From assembly GCF_004307995.1 (NCBI RefSeq), contig NZ_SIRE01000017.1, positions 124,001 through 188,000 on the forward strand: a stretch of DNA of 64,000 nucleotides, given 5' to 3'. Under the pieces are notes generated by a model that did not search any database, was not told where the DNA came from, and saw only the letters and a list, made by a program, of their open reading frames with translations. Positions within the stretch are counted from its first letter, which is position 1. Each line of letters opens with the position of its first letter. Source of the DNA: Paenibacillus thalictri (GTDB taxonomy: Bacteria > Bacillota > Bacilli > Paenibacillales > NBRC-103111). The translations under genes were made by a program, and so were the position numbers. Positions 34,353-44,229 of this stretch are shown here, in pieces.

Positions 34353-35372
34353 ATGAAAGTTCTTGTACTGGGAGGAACCGGGCTTATCAGCAGCCAGATC
34401 GTCGTCCGCCTTTTGGAGGCAGGCCATGATGTTTCCGTCTTCAACCGCGGTAAACGCCCGTTGCCTTATGGCGACAGCGTAGCCAGCGTTGTCGGCGATA
34501 AGTCCGATGCAGAAGGTTTTACTGCGATCGCCCGCAGCTTGGATGTGGATGCGGTCATCGATATGATCAGCTTTGATGCACAAGACGCGCGTGTTACGGT
34601 AAACGCATTCCAGCATACCGTTCAGCAAATTATATTTTGTTCCTCTTCCGCCGCTTACAAACGCCCCTATAAATCCGTTCCGATCCGCGAGGATGCGGAA
34701 GATTTGTTTGATGATCCAAGTTTCGGCTATGCTTTCGGTAAAGCGGAAATGGAGCGTTATCTGCAGCAGGTTGCCGCTGAAGGCATTGTGCCGGTAACCA
34801 TCATCAGACCGTCGCTTACTTACGGAATCGGCGCGTCTAATGTCGGCGTGCTGAGACAAAATTACAATATCGTGCACCGGATTAAAAATCGCAAGCCGCT
34901 TGTCATGTTCGGAGACGGAACGACGCCTTGGAGTTTTACGTTTGCTCCCGATCTGGCCAAAGCGTTTGTCGGAGCCGTCGGCAACAAGATGACATATGGC
35001 CAAGCTTATCATGCGACAAGCGATGAGATTCATATTTGGCAGGATCTGTATACTGCGTTTGGCGAAGTGCTGGGCATCGAACCCGAGATCGTACATATCA
35101 GCTCGGATCTGCTCAAGGCGGCCAACCCCGACTTATTCTCGCATTTATATTATGAAAAAAGCTACTGCGGTTTGTTCGACAACACCAAGGTGAAGCGGGA
35201 CATCCCTTCCTTCAAAGCCGAAATATCGCTGAGAGCGGGTTTGGACATGATGGTCGACTGGTATGAACGCGACGCGCATGCCGTAGATGAAGCAAAGGAC
35301 CGTCTGGAGGATCGTTTGGCGGCGCTGCATGGCGATTGGACAAGACAACTGCAGCAGTTGGGTCCAATGTAG
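34353..35372 (+). CDS. NAD-dependent epimerase/dehydratase-family protein
   Basis: An extended short-chain dehydrogenase of 339 residues. The nucleotide-binding start is VLVLGGTGLISSQIV. An Arg-containing FNRGKRPLP segment suggests NADP. CSSSAAYKR and YAFGKAEMERY occupy the positions of the Ser and of the catalytic Y-x3-K motif; here Y-x3-K is YAFGK. It resembles the plastid CSP41/isoflavone-reductase-like group of sugar epimerases. The substrate is unknown. The ATG at 34353 has GGAGG at 34340-34344. It converges with the germination operon and shares a terminator. Confidence 0.85.
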   Translation: MKVLVLGGTGLISSQIVVRLLEAGHDVSVFNRGKRPLPYGDSVASVVGDKSDAEGFTAIARSLDVDAVIDMISFDAQDARVTVNAFQHTVQQIIFCSSSAAYKRPYKSVPIREDAEDLFDDPSFGYAFGKAEMERYLQQVAAEGIVPVTIIRPSLTYGIGASNVGVLRQNYNIVHRIKNRKPLVMFGDGTTPWSFTFAPDLAKAFVGAVGNKMTYGQAYHATSDEIHIWQDLYTAFGEVLGIEPEIVHISSDLLKAANPDLFSHLYYEKSYCGLFDNTKVKRDIPSFKAEISLRAGLDMMVDWYERDAHAVDEAKDRLEDRLAALHGDWTRQLQQLGPM

Positions 35373-35420
35373 AACGTTTGTCCAATGGAAGGCTTCTTGA
35401 CGCAAAACAGCTGAAGCGGA

Positions 35421-35467
35421 AAAAAGGAATGGATCAGCGGGAAAGCGCCGTCCATTCCTTTTTTTCG
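35421..35467. terminator. Bidirectional terminator
   Basis: AAAAAGGAATGGA (35421-35433) is a perfect complement of TCCATTCCTTTTT (35451-35463), with more Ts after. It separates the convergent epimerase and germination genes. Confidence 0.9.
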
Positions 35468-35482
35468 TGCGTTAACGTTTCT

Positions 35483-36643
35483 TTAATAATCCGGCGAATG
35501 TTTTTTGGCTCTGTACATGCCGGAGTGAGACACCTTGATATTGATATCGATGTCGCCCAGGGAGTAAGCCAGCGGCTCCTTGCCGTTTGCAGTCAGGCGG
35601 CTCCAATCCGCAAACGCTTTACGGTACAACTCGTGCTCAAATTGGTAAATATCGATGGATTTATCCTTTGCGTAATCAAACGTTTCTTTGATTTCTTTTT
35701 TGATTTGATCAGCTGTTCCTTGTTTGATATCCGTTTCGCTAAAATCGGTATTGATTAATTCGGCCAAGTAAGCGACAGCTTTAAAATGGACGTCAAATGT
35801 GACATGTTGGCCGGCTGCTTTGGGAATGATGCTGAACTTGGGAAAGGTGACGACGACTGAAGCAACCGCTTCTCCATCCTTATAGATGGGGATGGAATCG
35901 CGTCTTGTGCTGCGGGTCAGCCAGCGGACACCCGGCATATGTTCCTCATCCACAAACGACTTCAATTTTCTTTGATAAATGGGATATACTCCGTTGAGCT
36001 TTAATTTTGGGCTTGAGCGTTCTTCTTGCTTCCATACTTTATCTTCGATGGTTAGTGACGGGAGCAGCAGGGTTGAGCCCGGTTCGCGCAGCAAAGCGTT
36101 GGTTTTGTACATCCGGTAAGGACGAATGTAAGAATATTGCCTGTATGCGGATACGGGCTGGTGGAGAATAGAAATCAACGGCGAAACATCAAAGAAGGGG
36201 TGGACCATAAACAGCTTATCGATCGGCTCACGTGTTCCGAATACCCACTGGGTAAAGCGGGTTTCCCGATAACGGCTGAGACCGTCGAGAAATTCGTCAA
36301 TTCCATGCTCCAGCGCGCTTTCGGACAACACTAACGAGGAGACATGGCCTGTAAAAGTACGCTGCTGCGCCGTTTCGTTCAAATAGTTAAATGCGTCGGT
36401 AATCGTATTGCCTTCCCCCCGTCCTGTCCAGACGCTGGTCGACTGGCCCATCTTTCCCCCCTCTTGTTTCGCCACGTAAGCAAAGTCCAGCATTTGGGCG
36501 TATACTACATATTTTCCGTCCTTGAAGTCCATTCCGACCGCAGTAAAATAATTCGTGTCTTCGATCCCCTTGATATCCCAGCAGCCGGTTAACAGGAACA
36601 CCGGAATCAAAGCGGCGATAAGAACACGAAAAACATGAGTCAT
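35483..36643 (-). CDS. Ger(x)C-family germination lipoprotein
   Basis: The lipoprotein subunit of a spore germinant receptor, anchored on the spore inner membrane. It has 386 residues with a signal peptide and lipobox LLTGC. Family landmarks are YFTAVGMDFKDGKYVVYAQ and GHVSSLVLSESALEHGIDE. The C-terminal part (IKKEIKETFDYAKDKSIDIY) fits the GerC domain. Its start overlaps the end of the GerA-subunit gene by four bases. It is the last of three translationally coupled genes, so the order is B-A-C. Confidence 0.92.
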   Translation of the reverse strand: MTHVFRVLIAALIPVFLLTGCWDIKGIEDTNYFTAVGMDFKDGKYVVYAQMLDFAYVAKQEGGKMGQSTSVWTGRGEGNTITDAFNYLNETAQQRTFTGHVSSLVLSESALEHGIDEFLDGLSRYRETRFTQWVFGTREPIDKLFMVHPFFDVSPLISILHQPVSAYRQYSYIRPYRMYKTNALLREPGSTLLLPSLTIEDKVWKQEERSSPKLKLNGVYPIYQRKLKSFVDEEHMPGVRWLTRSTRRDSIPIYKDGEAVASVVVTFPKFSIIPKAAGQHVTFDVHFKAVAYLAELINTDFSETDIKQGTADQIKKEIKETFDYAKDKSIDIYQFEHELYRKAFADWSRLTANGKEPLAYSLGDIDINIKVSHSGMYRAKKHSPDY

Positions 36644-38115
36644 TGCGCTTCATCTCCTCTTCGGGTTCCGTCTTTCGGATGCAAAAACGCCGGGCGTTTG
36701 GTGATGTAGTTCCACGGCTTGGCCAGAAGCGCTTTGACCATTTCGCGAAAATTGGGCGGAGACAAAGGAGCCAGATAGGGTACTCCAAACGATTCCAACG
36801 AAGCTAAATATAAGCAAATGCCCATCATCGACAACATGAATCCGTACATCCCAAAAGTTGCCGATATCAGCAGAATAATAATCCGAAATACCGTCACGAT
36901 GCCGGCTAGCGATTGGTTCACCAGCGTAAACATGGAGATGGTCGTGAGCGAGGCCATAACCAGCGTAACCGGACTTGTGATGCCTGCGCGAATCGCAGCG
37001 TCGCCGACGATCAAACCTCCTACGACGGCTACAGTCTGGCCGACCGCCTTGGGCAGACGCATCCCCGCTTCCCTGAACAGTTCAAATAAGCCAAGCATAA
37101 ACAAGTAATCGACGGGAGCGGACAAAGGCAGTCCGAGCCGCGATGAAGCGATAGTAGCAAGAAATGGGAATGGGATCTGATCTAAATTGTAAGCCGAGAC
37201 GGATACCCAAAATCCCGGAAGAAAGATCGCAATAAATAAACCCAATAATCGCAAGACCCGTTCCAATGCAACATAGTGAAACGGAAAATGAACGTCTTCC
37301 GGCGACTTCAGCAGCAACGTCAGATTGACGGGGGCGATGATGGCAAGCGGCGTGCCGTCAGCCAATATGGCAAAACGGCCCCGCAGCAGACACTGCGCGA
37401 CAAAATCCGGCCGACCGGTGTAGTTCAAGGTGGGAAACAGCGTAATTTTTTGATCGGAGAGGCCTTCTTCCAACTGGGCGGAGCTGATGAGCGCATCGAC
37501 CTTCAGATGGCTCAGCCGCCACTTGACTTCTTCGAGCACATCCTGGTTGATGATGTCGTCAATATACAGCAAAGCGACGGAGGTGCGGCTGCGTTCGCCA
37601 ATTATGCTCTTTTCGCAGCATAAAGAAGATGTTTTCAGCCGTTTTCGCACCAAGGCGATATTGGTTACAACCGATTCGGTAAAGGAATCCCGCGGGCCTT
37701 TGATCGAAACCTCGGTGCTGGATTCCTCCGGATTGCGGTTAGGCAGTTTCGCGAGTTCTAAAGAAAACAGCAGCGACAGGCTGCCGAAATAAAGCAGCAG
37801 CTCGCCCGAATAAATTCGGTAAATGGCGGTTTCTTTGGCGGTAGTGCCGTTGATGTGAATCAGCTGCAGCGTGCCGTTTTCGGTTAAATATTCCAAATCA
37901 ATGACTGCCTCCGTCTGCAGCATGGAATACAGCTGCGGGAGCACAATTTGATCAATTCTTTCAACATCGGCGAGACCTTCACAATAAAGCAGCAATAGCG
38001 GCACGGGATGTTCCGCTTGGCCGAGACGGTATTTTTTTGTAATGACGTCACTCGATAAGGCAAACCACTCCTCCAATCGCTTTTCTTTATACTCCGGAGG
38101 GAGTTCTTCATTCAT
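36640..38115 (-). CDS. GerA-family germinant receptor A subunit
   Basis: The A subunit of a nutrient germinant receptor in the spore inner membrane, 491 residues. The N-terminal cytoplasmic half contains the typical GPRDSFTESVVTNIALVRKR and LLYIDDIINQDVLEEVK segments. The C-terminal half has about five membrane helices, with FHYVALERVLRLLGLFIAIFL-type text starting near residue 280. It overlaps the B-subunit gene by four bases upstream and the C-subunit gene by four bases downstream. Confidence 0.95.
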   Translation of the reverse strand: MNEELPPEYKEKRLEEWFALSSDVITKKYRLGQAEHPVPLLLLYCEGLADVERIDQIVLPQLYSMLQTEAVIDLEYLTENGTLQLIHINGTTAKETAIYRIYSGELLLYFGSLSLLFSLELAKLPNRNPEESSTEVSIKGPRDSFTESVVTNIALVRKRLKTSSLCCEKSIIGERSRTSVALLYIDDIINQDVLEEVKWRLSHLKVDALISSAQLEEGLSDQKITLFPTLNYTGRPDFVAQCLLRGRFAILADGTPLAIIAPVNLTLLLKSPEDVHFPFHYVALERVLRLLGLFIAIFLPGFWVSVSAYNLDQIPFPFLATIASSRLGLPLSAPVDYLFMLGLFELFREAGMRLPKAVGQTVAVVGGLIVGDAAIRAGITSPVTLVMASLTTISMFTLVNQSLAGIVTVFRIIILLISATFGMYGFMLSMMGICLYLASLESFGVPYLAPLSPPNFREMVKALLAKPWNYITKRPAFLHPKDGTRRGDEAQ

Positions 38116-39206
38116 GTCGCTTGTTTCTCCTTTCTGCTACCATTTCGAAGGACTGCAATCAGGATGAGCAGGGTCAGCATAACGGAAAGCGCGATCGTTC
38201 CGGGGAAATACCAGTTTTTTAGCCAATTCATAAAGATCATGTCGCTGTAAGGCGCTTTGACCAGCACGACTAACAGGATGCACAGGATAGCGGAAACGAT
38301 GTTGCTCCACCGCCCCTTTTTCAGCCCGATCAAGTCCAGGATCATAAACTGCAGGATAGAAATGCGGATAAACGCGCCGGCCACCCATTGGAAAATGGAA
38401 AAAAAGTCAAGGTGCGATATGTACTTGCCGAAAGTGACCATTCGCCATTGCTCAAAGGCCGGATAACGCAAATCGGCAGCTTCGAACGGTCCGTATATGG
38501 CGATGGCTCCCGTTAGCGGCCCGACCGTTAAAAGGGTGAGAAAAGCGGTCAACAGCAGCACGGAGGGCATTTTAATTTTGGACGATACGTGCTGCCTCAT
38601 GAACAACACGGTTAACATTTCTCCGCCGCCTCTACAGGAGTAAACAGCCGCCATCATTGACGGTGTATAGCCGTGAGTGAACAACGGGGTCAGCAGCGAG
38701 TAGTCTTTGTATTGAAAATTCGCAGTCATCACAAGCAGTCCAAGAAATACGACACACGGAAGCAAAATGCCGGACGTAATGGCTATGGTTCGGATACCCG
38801 AGGCAGCTGCGAAAAAACACATCAGCACAAAAGTTGCGGCAATCCACGTTTCGGGTGTCGCCGGCAGGTAGGAAACATGTGTCCACGTCACAATATCCCT
38901 GAGGGAAACAACGGATGAGACGAAAAAAAGCAGGATTGCCCCTGCAACAACAAGCAAATGCACGATTCTCCCGGCGCTTTTTTTTACCCATTCGGATAAG
39001 GTGCCGGCTTCGGAACGGTTAACGATCCACAAGATGATGAGCGACCACGCGCACAAAGGGACGAGCCCTGCAACCGCTCCGAACCATGCGTCCCGTTTGG
39101 CGATTTGCAGCAATATTGGGATGAGCAGGACATGATTGGCTATGCCGCCTGAAAGTGTGATGATGTAGTACATCTGCAGTGCGGTTATTTTTTTGCTGCT
39201 CGGCAT
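38112..39206 (-). CDS. GerB-family germination permease subunit
   Basis: The integral membrane B subunit of the receptor, 364 residues with about ten helices, related to amino acid permeases. The B subunit binds the germinant in studied receptors. The start region (ITALQMYYIITLSGGIANHV) and LLTPLFTHGYTPSMM are typical. It is the first gene of the tricistronic operon on this strand. Receptor operons are normally made in the forespore under SigG; I did not find a clear SigG promoter in the 200 bp before it. Confidence 0.93.
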   Translation of the reverse strand: MPSSKKITALQMYYIITLSGGIANHVLLIPILLQIAKRDAWFGAVAGLVPLCAWSLIILWIVNRSEAGTLSEWVKKSAGRIVHLLVVAGAILLFFVSSVVSLRDIVTWTHVSYLPATPETWIAATFVLMCFFAAASGIRTIAITSGILLPCVVFLGLLVMTANFQYKDYSLLTPLFTHGYTPSMMAAVYSCRGGGEMLTVLFMRQHVSSKIKMPSVLLLTAFLTLLTVGPLTGAIAIYGPFEAADLRYPAFEQWRMVTFGKYISHLDFFSIFQWVAGAFIRISILQFMILDLIGLKKGRWSNIVSAILCILLVVLVKAPYSDMIFMNWLKNWYFPGTIALSVMLTLLILIAVLRNGSRKEKQAT

Positions 39207-39417
39207 GAGATGCTCCCGTTAGAAGAATTTGGAGTACATCAATAGATTGCCCCGATTTTCCATTTTTTTATGTATCGGAAACGGCTTTCCGCAGCGGGAA
39301 GGGAGGATTCTGTCGATAATTTGTTTTAATTGTTTTAAACTGGTAGGCTGTTAAGGTATACTATTCATAAGTTAATGAACTGTAATATTACACTACTAAC
39401 GTCATGGGGGCTTTTTG

Positions 39418-40656
39418 ATGAGTCAATTTGGAGATATCGGCGGACTTGGCCGCCATTACTTGCAGGCGGAATCCTACGGCGCAGCGGCATTTTGCTTCTA
39501 TCGTCTGCTGCACGAGGAAAGCGGAAGCGCGAACGGCTGGAACGGCTTGGTGCTGTCGCTCAGCTTGATGCGCAAGGAGAACGATTCGCAGACCGCGCTC
39601 GCACGTTACGGTCTCCAGCCCAATTCCGTATTTGACCAAGACTTGATTTCTTTTGCTTTGATGATTTGGCAGCACGATCCCCGCGCTTTAAGCCAGTGGA
39701 TGCGCGCTGTGCTGGCCAAAGAGGGCTCCAACGTAGAGAACCGCCACGTATTCGAGCAGATCGCCGAAGAATTGGAGCAGGCTTATGCCGGCCTTCTGCA
39801 GCAGCATGGAGAAGAGGCGTTGACCAATCAAGGCATGTTGTCCTTGACCGATTACGCCAGCAGACGGATGGAGCTGGACTGGCTCGTTTCAGAGTCGTTT
39901 GATAATGTCATTGAGCAGGGGAAAAAGTGGCTGGAAGATCCCGAATCCGCGCTTTACGGGGTCAGATTGCTGTGTATGCTGCCCGACCCGCGCAGCGAGA
40001 AGCTGCTTCGCCGGGTTTGCCGCAACGAAGATATCGACGCCAAGGTCAGAACGCACGCTGTGCTGGCGCTGCGCTGGCTGGGAGTACGCGGCAACGCGCG
40101 GATCAGTAAGTTCGGGGAATCGTTTGTCATTAATTTGGACAATCCTGAACCGGAATTGTCGATTTCTGTCCCCGCTGCATACCGTCCTGCTCTTGACCGC
40201 ATGAAGTTATGGTGCGCCAAACAAATCGGTCTCGTGGATCCGGTTGATTACGAGGCTGTCGCCACGGCGGACGAAGTTGAGCTTTCGGAAGAGCTCAAGA
40301 ACAAAATGAGCGAAACGGACGTAGCTCCGATCCTTCAAGAGGTTGCCCATATGCTGATCCGTTCGGCTTACGATCAGTATTATCCGCTGGTTCCGACCGT
40401 AACCGGCGCGCGCGATTGGGCTGCGGCTATGCTGTGGCTGATGAAGGATTACGCCGAAGGCGTTGGCGTGGAATGGCCTTACGGTAATCCGGAGCTGACC
40501 GAAATGGCGCAGCGTCACCGCAATTGGCTGCTTAGCGGCAGCCCCGATTTCTACGATAGCATCGAAGCGGCAAAGCAGGCGCGAATCGCTCAGGCGCAGG
40601 CACAGATGCAAGCTCAGGAGCAGCCTGAACCGGAACCGGAACAAGCAAACCAATAA
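39418..40656 (+). CDS. HEAT/TPR-like repeat protein of unknown function
   Basis: 412 residues, cytoplasmic, mostly helical. The N-terminal part (YLQAESYGAAAFCFYRLLHE, NGLVLSLSLM) looks like a TPR. The middle (LLCMLPDPRSEKLLRRVCRN, HAVLALRWLG) looks like HEAT repeats. The last 30 residues are rich in Ala, Gln, Glu and Pro (AQAQAQMQAQEQPEPEPEQ). Such folds bind proteins; no enzyme motif is seen. The ATG at 39418 is preceded by TGGGGG. It is divergent from the germination operon and ends in a bidirectional terminator. Confidence 0.75.
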   Translation: MSQFGDIGGLGRHYLQAESYGAAAFCFYRLLHEESGSANGWNGLVLSLSLMRKENDSQTALARYGLQPNSVFDQDLISFALMIWQHDPRALSQWMRAVLAKEGSNVENRHVFEQIAEELEQAYAGLLQQHGEEALTNQGMLSLTDYASRRMELDWLVSESFDNVIEQGKKWLEDPESALYGVRLLCMLPDPRSEKLLRRVCRNEDIDAKVRTHAVLALRWLGVRGNARISKFGESFVINLDNPEPELSISVPAAYRPALDRMKLWCAKQIGLVDPVDYEAVATADEVELSEELKNKMSETDVAPILQEVAHMLIRSAYDQYYPLVPTVTGARDWAAAMLWLMKDYAEGVGVEWPYGNPELTEMAQRHRNWLLSGSPDFYDSIEAAKQARIAQAQAQMQAQEQPEPEPEQANQ

Positions 40657-40681
40657 GCTGAAAAGCTGAAATAAAACCGTT

Positions 40682-40723
40682 AAAGCCCCCAAACCGCTTC
40701 GGCAAGCGGACATGGGGGCTTTG
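40682..40723. terminator. Bidirectional terminator
   Basis: AAAGCCCCC (40682-40690) pairs with GGGGGCTTT (40714-40722), with an inner CCGCTT/AAGCGG stem. It lies between the convergent repeat-protein and MBL genes. Confidence 0.88.
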
Positions 40724-40737
40724 TGCGGATACCGGCA

Positions 40738-41541
40738 TCATTTTACGATGCGGTCCTTATCGGCAAGGTTTAATGGGTAGGACAAACCTGTACGGGCAAG
40801 CTGCACGTGGCGCGGCAGCGGATACGATTTGTTGATGTCCACGCCATGCGACATATGGGTGAAAATGACATGCTCCGGACGAACTTCGCCGATCAGCCCC
40901 AGCGCTTCCGTCATATCGTAAACGGAACGGCTGAGCGGTTCCGCTTCTTCCAAATAAAAATTGGTGCCGAGCACAAGCAAATTAAGTCCGTGCAGCGGCT
41001 TTTTTTCTTCTTCGCTTAAGCGAATGGAGTCCGGGCAGTACACCCAACTGTAGCCGGTCTTATCGAAGCGGTAGGCGTAGGAAAAGCCGTTTTTCCCGTG
41101 GCATACTTTCCACGGATGAATCGTCCACCCGGCAAATTCGAATCCTTCAGGGTCAAGCGCGTGAAAAATCAACTGCCTGTGCAGCCACGGAAACTGGCTT
41201 CGTATCGTCTCAACGACCTCATGCGGCGCATAAACATGCCCTTTTTTAGACAACCAGCGGCATGCGTCGGCCCATTCCGGTAAACCTCCGATATGGTCAA
41301 AATGAGCGTGTGTAATGAGCAGCCGCTCCATTTCCCGCTGTCCCAGCCGTTCCATCTGCTGCCGCCAATCGGGACCGCAATCGACCGCCAGCTTTCCTTC
41401 TGCGGTTTCGAGCAGCACGGACGACCGGTAACGCCGGTTAGTTCCGGCGTTTCTCGCTTCTTCGCAAATGCCGCAGGTGCAATATACTCTTGGCACGCCC
41501 ATCGAATCTCCGGTACCTAAAAACAGCAATCGGTCTGTCAT
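40738..41541 (-). CDS. PhnP-like MBL-fold phosphodiesterase
   Basis: A 267-residue metallo-hydrolase. It has the zinc-knuckle-like CTCGIC (Cys21, Cys23, Cys26) and the metal motif THAHFDH (His78, His80, Asp82, His83), as in PhnP, which hydrolyses cyclic ribose phosphodiesters. The late THMSHG segment adds a metal-binding His. No phosphonate genes are nearby, so the real substrate may differ. The ATG at 41541 follows GGAG on the minus strand; in-frame upstream codons to 41577 lack a ribosome site. It is divergent from the NUDIX gene. Confidence 0.85.
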   Translation of the reverse strand: MTDRLLFLGTGDSMGVPRVYCTCGICEEARNAGTNRRYRSSVLLETAEGKLAVDCGPDWRQQMERLGQREMERLLITHAHFDHIGGLPEWADACRWLSKKGHVYAPHEVVETIRSQFPWLHRQLIFHALDPEGFEFAGWTIHPWKVCHGKNGFSYAYRFDKTGYSWVYCPDSIRLSEEEKKPLHGLNLLVLGTNFYLEEAEPLSRSVYDMTEALGLIGEVRPEHVIFTHMSHGVDINKSYPLPRHVQLARTGLSYPLNLADKDRIVK

Positions 41542-41682
41542 TTCTGATGCTCCGTTTCTGGAAATGGTTGACACCATTTCGTTTTTTCGTTGACGATCCG
41601 TATTTACTGCACTAAAATACTACCAAACATACAGGCAAATTACAAAGGGCAATCGCCAAGAAATAAGACGGGGGATGGATAT

Positions 41683-42300
41683 ATGGACATGCGCTGGCTG
41701 GAATGGGTGCAAAAAATGCAAGCGATTTCTCAAATCGGGTTAACCTACTCAAAGGACCCGTTCGACTTGGAACGTTTCGAACAGCTTCGCGAGTTAAGTG
41801 TGGAAATTATGGCTGCTTATTCCGGATTGGATATTCAGCAAGTTACGGGACTGTTCGCCGGAGATACGGGTTACGCTACGCCAAAGGTCGATATTCGCGC
41901 CGTCGTATTAAAAGAAGGACGTATTCTTTTGGTCAAGGAAAATAGCGATGGTGGCTGGGCTTTGCCCGGCGGTTGGGCCGATATCGGTCTTACGCCTCGT
42001 GAAATCGCCGTTAAGGAAGTGAAAGAGGAGTCGGGTTACGACGTCCGTTCCGTCCGGCTGCTCGCCGTATTGGACCGCAGCCGCCACCCTCATCCGCCTC
42101 ACGCCAATTATATTTATAAAATGTTTATCCTTTGCGAGCTGATCGGAGGGGAGGCGGCAACAAGCATCGAAACAAGCGGAGTCGGATTTTTCGACCCCGA
42201 TCAGCTGCCAGGCCTGTCGACGGACAGAGTGACCGAATCGCAAATCGCGTTGATGCTGAAACTTGCCGCCGATGACAACAGCCAGACTGTTTTGGACTAA
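41683..42300 (+). CDS. NUDIX hydrolase
   Basis: A 205-residue pyrophosphatase. The Nudix box follows GGWADIGLTPREIAVKEVKE then ESGYDV, so G-x5-E-x7-REUxEExGU is met with Glu replaced by a hydrophobic residue at the first E position (GGWADIGL), a variant worth noting. The N-terminal ~65 residues form a helical extension seen in YjhB-like members. The substrate may be ADP-ribose or a nucleotide sugar. The ATG at 41683 follows GGGGGATGG. A long hairpin after the gene may end transcription before the two-component genes. Confidence 0.85.
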   Translation: MDMRWLEWVQKMQAISQIGLTYSKDPFDLERFEQLRELSVEIMAAYSGLDIQQVTGLFAGDTGYATPKVDIRAVVLKEGRILLVKENSDGGWALPGGWADIGLTPREIAVKEVKEESGYDVRSVRLLAVLDRSRHPHPPHANYIYKMFILCELIGGEAATSIETSGVGFFDPDQLPGLSTDRVTESQIALMLKLAADDNSQTVLD

Positions 42301-42325
42301 GCGCAAATTAAACTTTCTGCTCGCA

Positions 42326-42388
42326 AGAAAAGCTTCCGCTATGACACGAATGTACTTCATCGAAAGAACTTCGATCAGAAGCTTTTCT
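42326..42388 (+). terminator. Long hairpin after the NUDIX gene
   Basis: AGAAAAGCTTC (42326-42336) pairs with GAAGCTTTTCT (42378-42388), with an inner ATCGAA/TTCGAT stem. There is no long T-run, so termination may be partial. It ends 23 bp before the sensor kinase start. Confidence 0.6.
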
Positions 42389-42411
42389 CATTTCTTGAGG
42401 ATGTGATCGCG

Positions 42412-44229
42412 TTGCACTCCATTTGGAAGCACATGCAAAGCGCTGTGCTGGGCACAAGCCTGCAGAAAAAGCTGCTTTTTTTGTTCCTGCCGCTCGCTAT
42501 TCTTCCGCTTGCCGTGCTGGGGGCTTTTTCTTATTACAAGTCGTCCCAGGTTGTTCAGGATCAAGTATGCCGGACGATTCTGGAAAACTTATCGCAAGTG
42601 AATTACAGCTTGAACTATTTTGTCAAAGATATTGAACAGCTGACGATGTACATTTACAGCAGCCGAGATATTCAGGACGTGTTGTCCAAGGAACACCAGC
42701 GGCCGCTTGCCGAGAAATATCAGGACGAGAAAAAAATCGCCGACATCCTGGAGACGTTTCTCGGCTTTAAGAACTGGGATATCGCGATTTATTTGCTGGG
42801 TGAAAATGGCGACAGATATTTTACCGGGGAATTGCTGCCCGGCCAATACGACGACTATAACCCGAATTGGGGGTTGTTCCGCAAAATGCGGCTGGCTCAA
42901 GGCAACGTCGTATGGGACACGCATTACAACATGAAAAAAACCGACGACTTCGGCATCGTGCTCAGCAGCGGGCGCCAGCTGAAGAAAATCGGCACCAATC
43001 AGCCGCTTGGCTACATCGTTCTGGACATTATGGAAAGCGGTCTGGCCGATAAATACAACAAGGCCCGCTTGCAGCCGGGCGGACAAGTCTTTTTGCTGGA
43101 TGCGAGCGGCTATATCATCTCGAGCACACCTTCCAAACATCAGGTCGGCACCAAGCTGGCCGAACCTTATGTGGAACAGGTGCTGGAAGGCAGTAAAGGC
43201 TTCTTCAAGCAGATGAAAGTAAACGGTGAGCCGTCGATGATCATTTACGATACGTCCGAGGTGACGGGCTTCAAGCTGGTCAGCGTTGTTCCGTCGGCCG
43301 TGCTGACCAAGGAAAGCACAAGCATCCGCAGCGTGACGATATGGGCTATGGCGATCGGGGCGGCCGTCGCCTGCTGGCTCGCCTATGTGCTGGCGGTCAC
43401 CATCACGACGCCGCTGCGCAAGCTGCGCGCTTTAATGCGTCAGGTGGAAAGCGGCAACATGAACGTTGCGTTCCCCTCCAAATACAAAGACGAGGTCGGC
43501 CAGTTGGGACACAGCTTTAATACGATGCTGCAGCGCATCAAGCAGCTGATCGACGAGGTGTACAACAAGCAATTGATGGTGCAGGAAGCGGAAATCAAAG
43601 CGATCCAAGCCCAGTTTAACCCGCATTTCTTGTACAATGCGCTGGATTCGATCAATTGGATGGCCCGTATTCATAAGCTCGACAACATCAGCCGGACGGT
43701 CATTGCGCTTGGCGAGCTGCTGCGGTTCAGCATACGGAAAGGGCAATCCTACGTCTCGGTCCGCGACGACATGCAGCAAATCCGCAATTTTTTGTTTATC
43801 CAGAAAATGCGCTACGGCGATAAATTTGAAGCCGAGATCGACATTTCTCCCGAAGTGGAGCGGCTTTATACGCTGAAGCTGCTGCTTCAGCCGGTAGTGG
43901 AAAATGCGATTACGCATGGGCTGGAAATGAAAAAAGGGAAAGGTCGTCTCGTCATATCCGGTGAACGGACGGGAGACCATGTGCGGTTTACGATTCAGGA
44001 TGACGGTGTAGGTATGCCGGCAGACGTCGTTACGCATATCGCAGGGGGACGGTTTATGTCTTCCAATGAACAGAAAACAGGCATCGGTCTGGGCAATTTA
44101 AAAAAACGTCTTGAGCTCTATTTCGGTCGGGAAGGACGATTGGACATCACAAGCGAACCGGGACAAGGGACTAAAGTAGTCATCGAAATTCCGGTCATGA
44201 CGACAGCAGGGGAGGAACGGCATGTATAA
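42412..44229 (+). CDS. YesM-type sensor histidine kinase
   Basis: A membrane kinase of about 605 residues. One helix (LLFLFLPLAILPLAVLGAF, about 15-33) and another near residue 305 flank an extracellular dCache-like sensor. A HAMP domain follows (TPLRKLRALMRQVESGNMN). The His_kinase domain reads QAQFNPHFLYNALDSINW with His405. The ATPase has ENAITHGLE and DDGVGM. The start is uncertain: TTG at 42412 (used) or GTG at 42403, with TTGAGGA upstream. It overlaps the response regulator by 8 bp. YesM/YesN pairs usually control a nearby transporter, here perhaps the iron-type ABC genes at 46541. Confidence 0.9.
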   Translation: MHSIWKHMQSAVLGTSLQKKLLFLFLPLAILPLAVLGAFSYYKSSQVVQDQVCRTILENLSQVNYSLNYFVKDIEQLTMYIYSSRDIQDVLSKEHQRPLAEKYQDEKKIADILETFLGFKNWDIAIYLLGENGDRYFTGELLPGQYDDYNPNWGLFRKMRLAQGNVVWDTHYNMKKTDDFGIVLSSGRQLKKIGTNQPLGYIVLDIMESGLADKYNKARLQPGGQVFLLDASGYIISSTPSKHQVGTKLAEPYVEQVLEGSKGFFKQMKVNGEPSMIIYDTSEVTGFKLVSVVPSAVLTKESTSIRSVTIWAMAIGAAVACWLAYVLAVTITTPLRKLRALMRQVESGNMNVAFPSKYKDEVGQLGHSFNTMLQRIKQLIDEVYNKQLMVQEAEIKAIQAQFNPHFLYNALDSINWMARIHKLDNISRTVIALGELLRFSIRKGQSYVSVRDDMQQIRNFLFIQKMRYGDKFEAEIDISPEVERLYTLKLLLQPVVENAITHGLEMKKGKGRLVISGERTGDHVRFTIQDDGVGMPADVVTHIAGGRFMSSNEQKTGIGLGNLKKRLELYFGREGRLDITSEPGQGTKVVIEIPVMTTAGEERHV

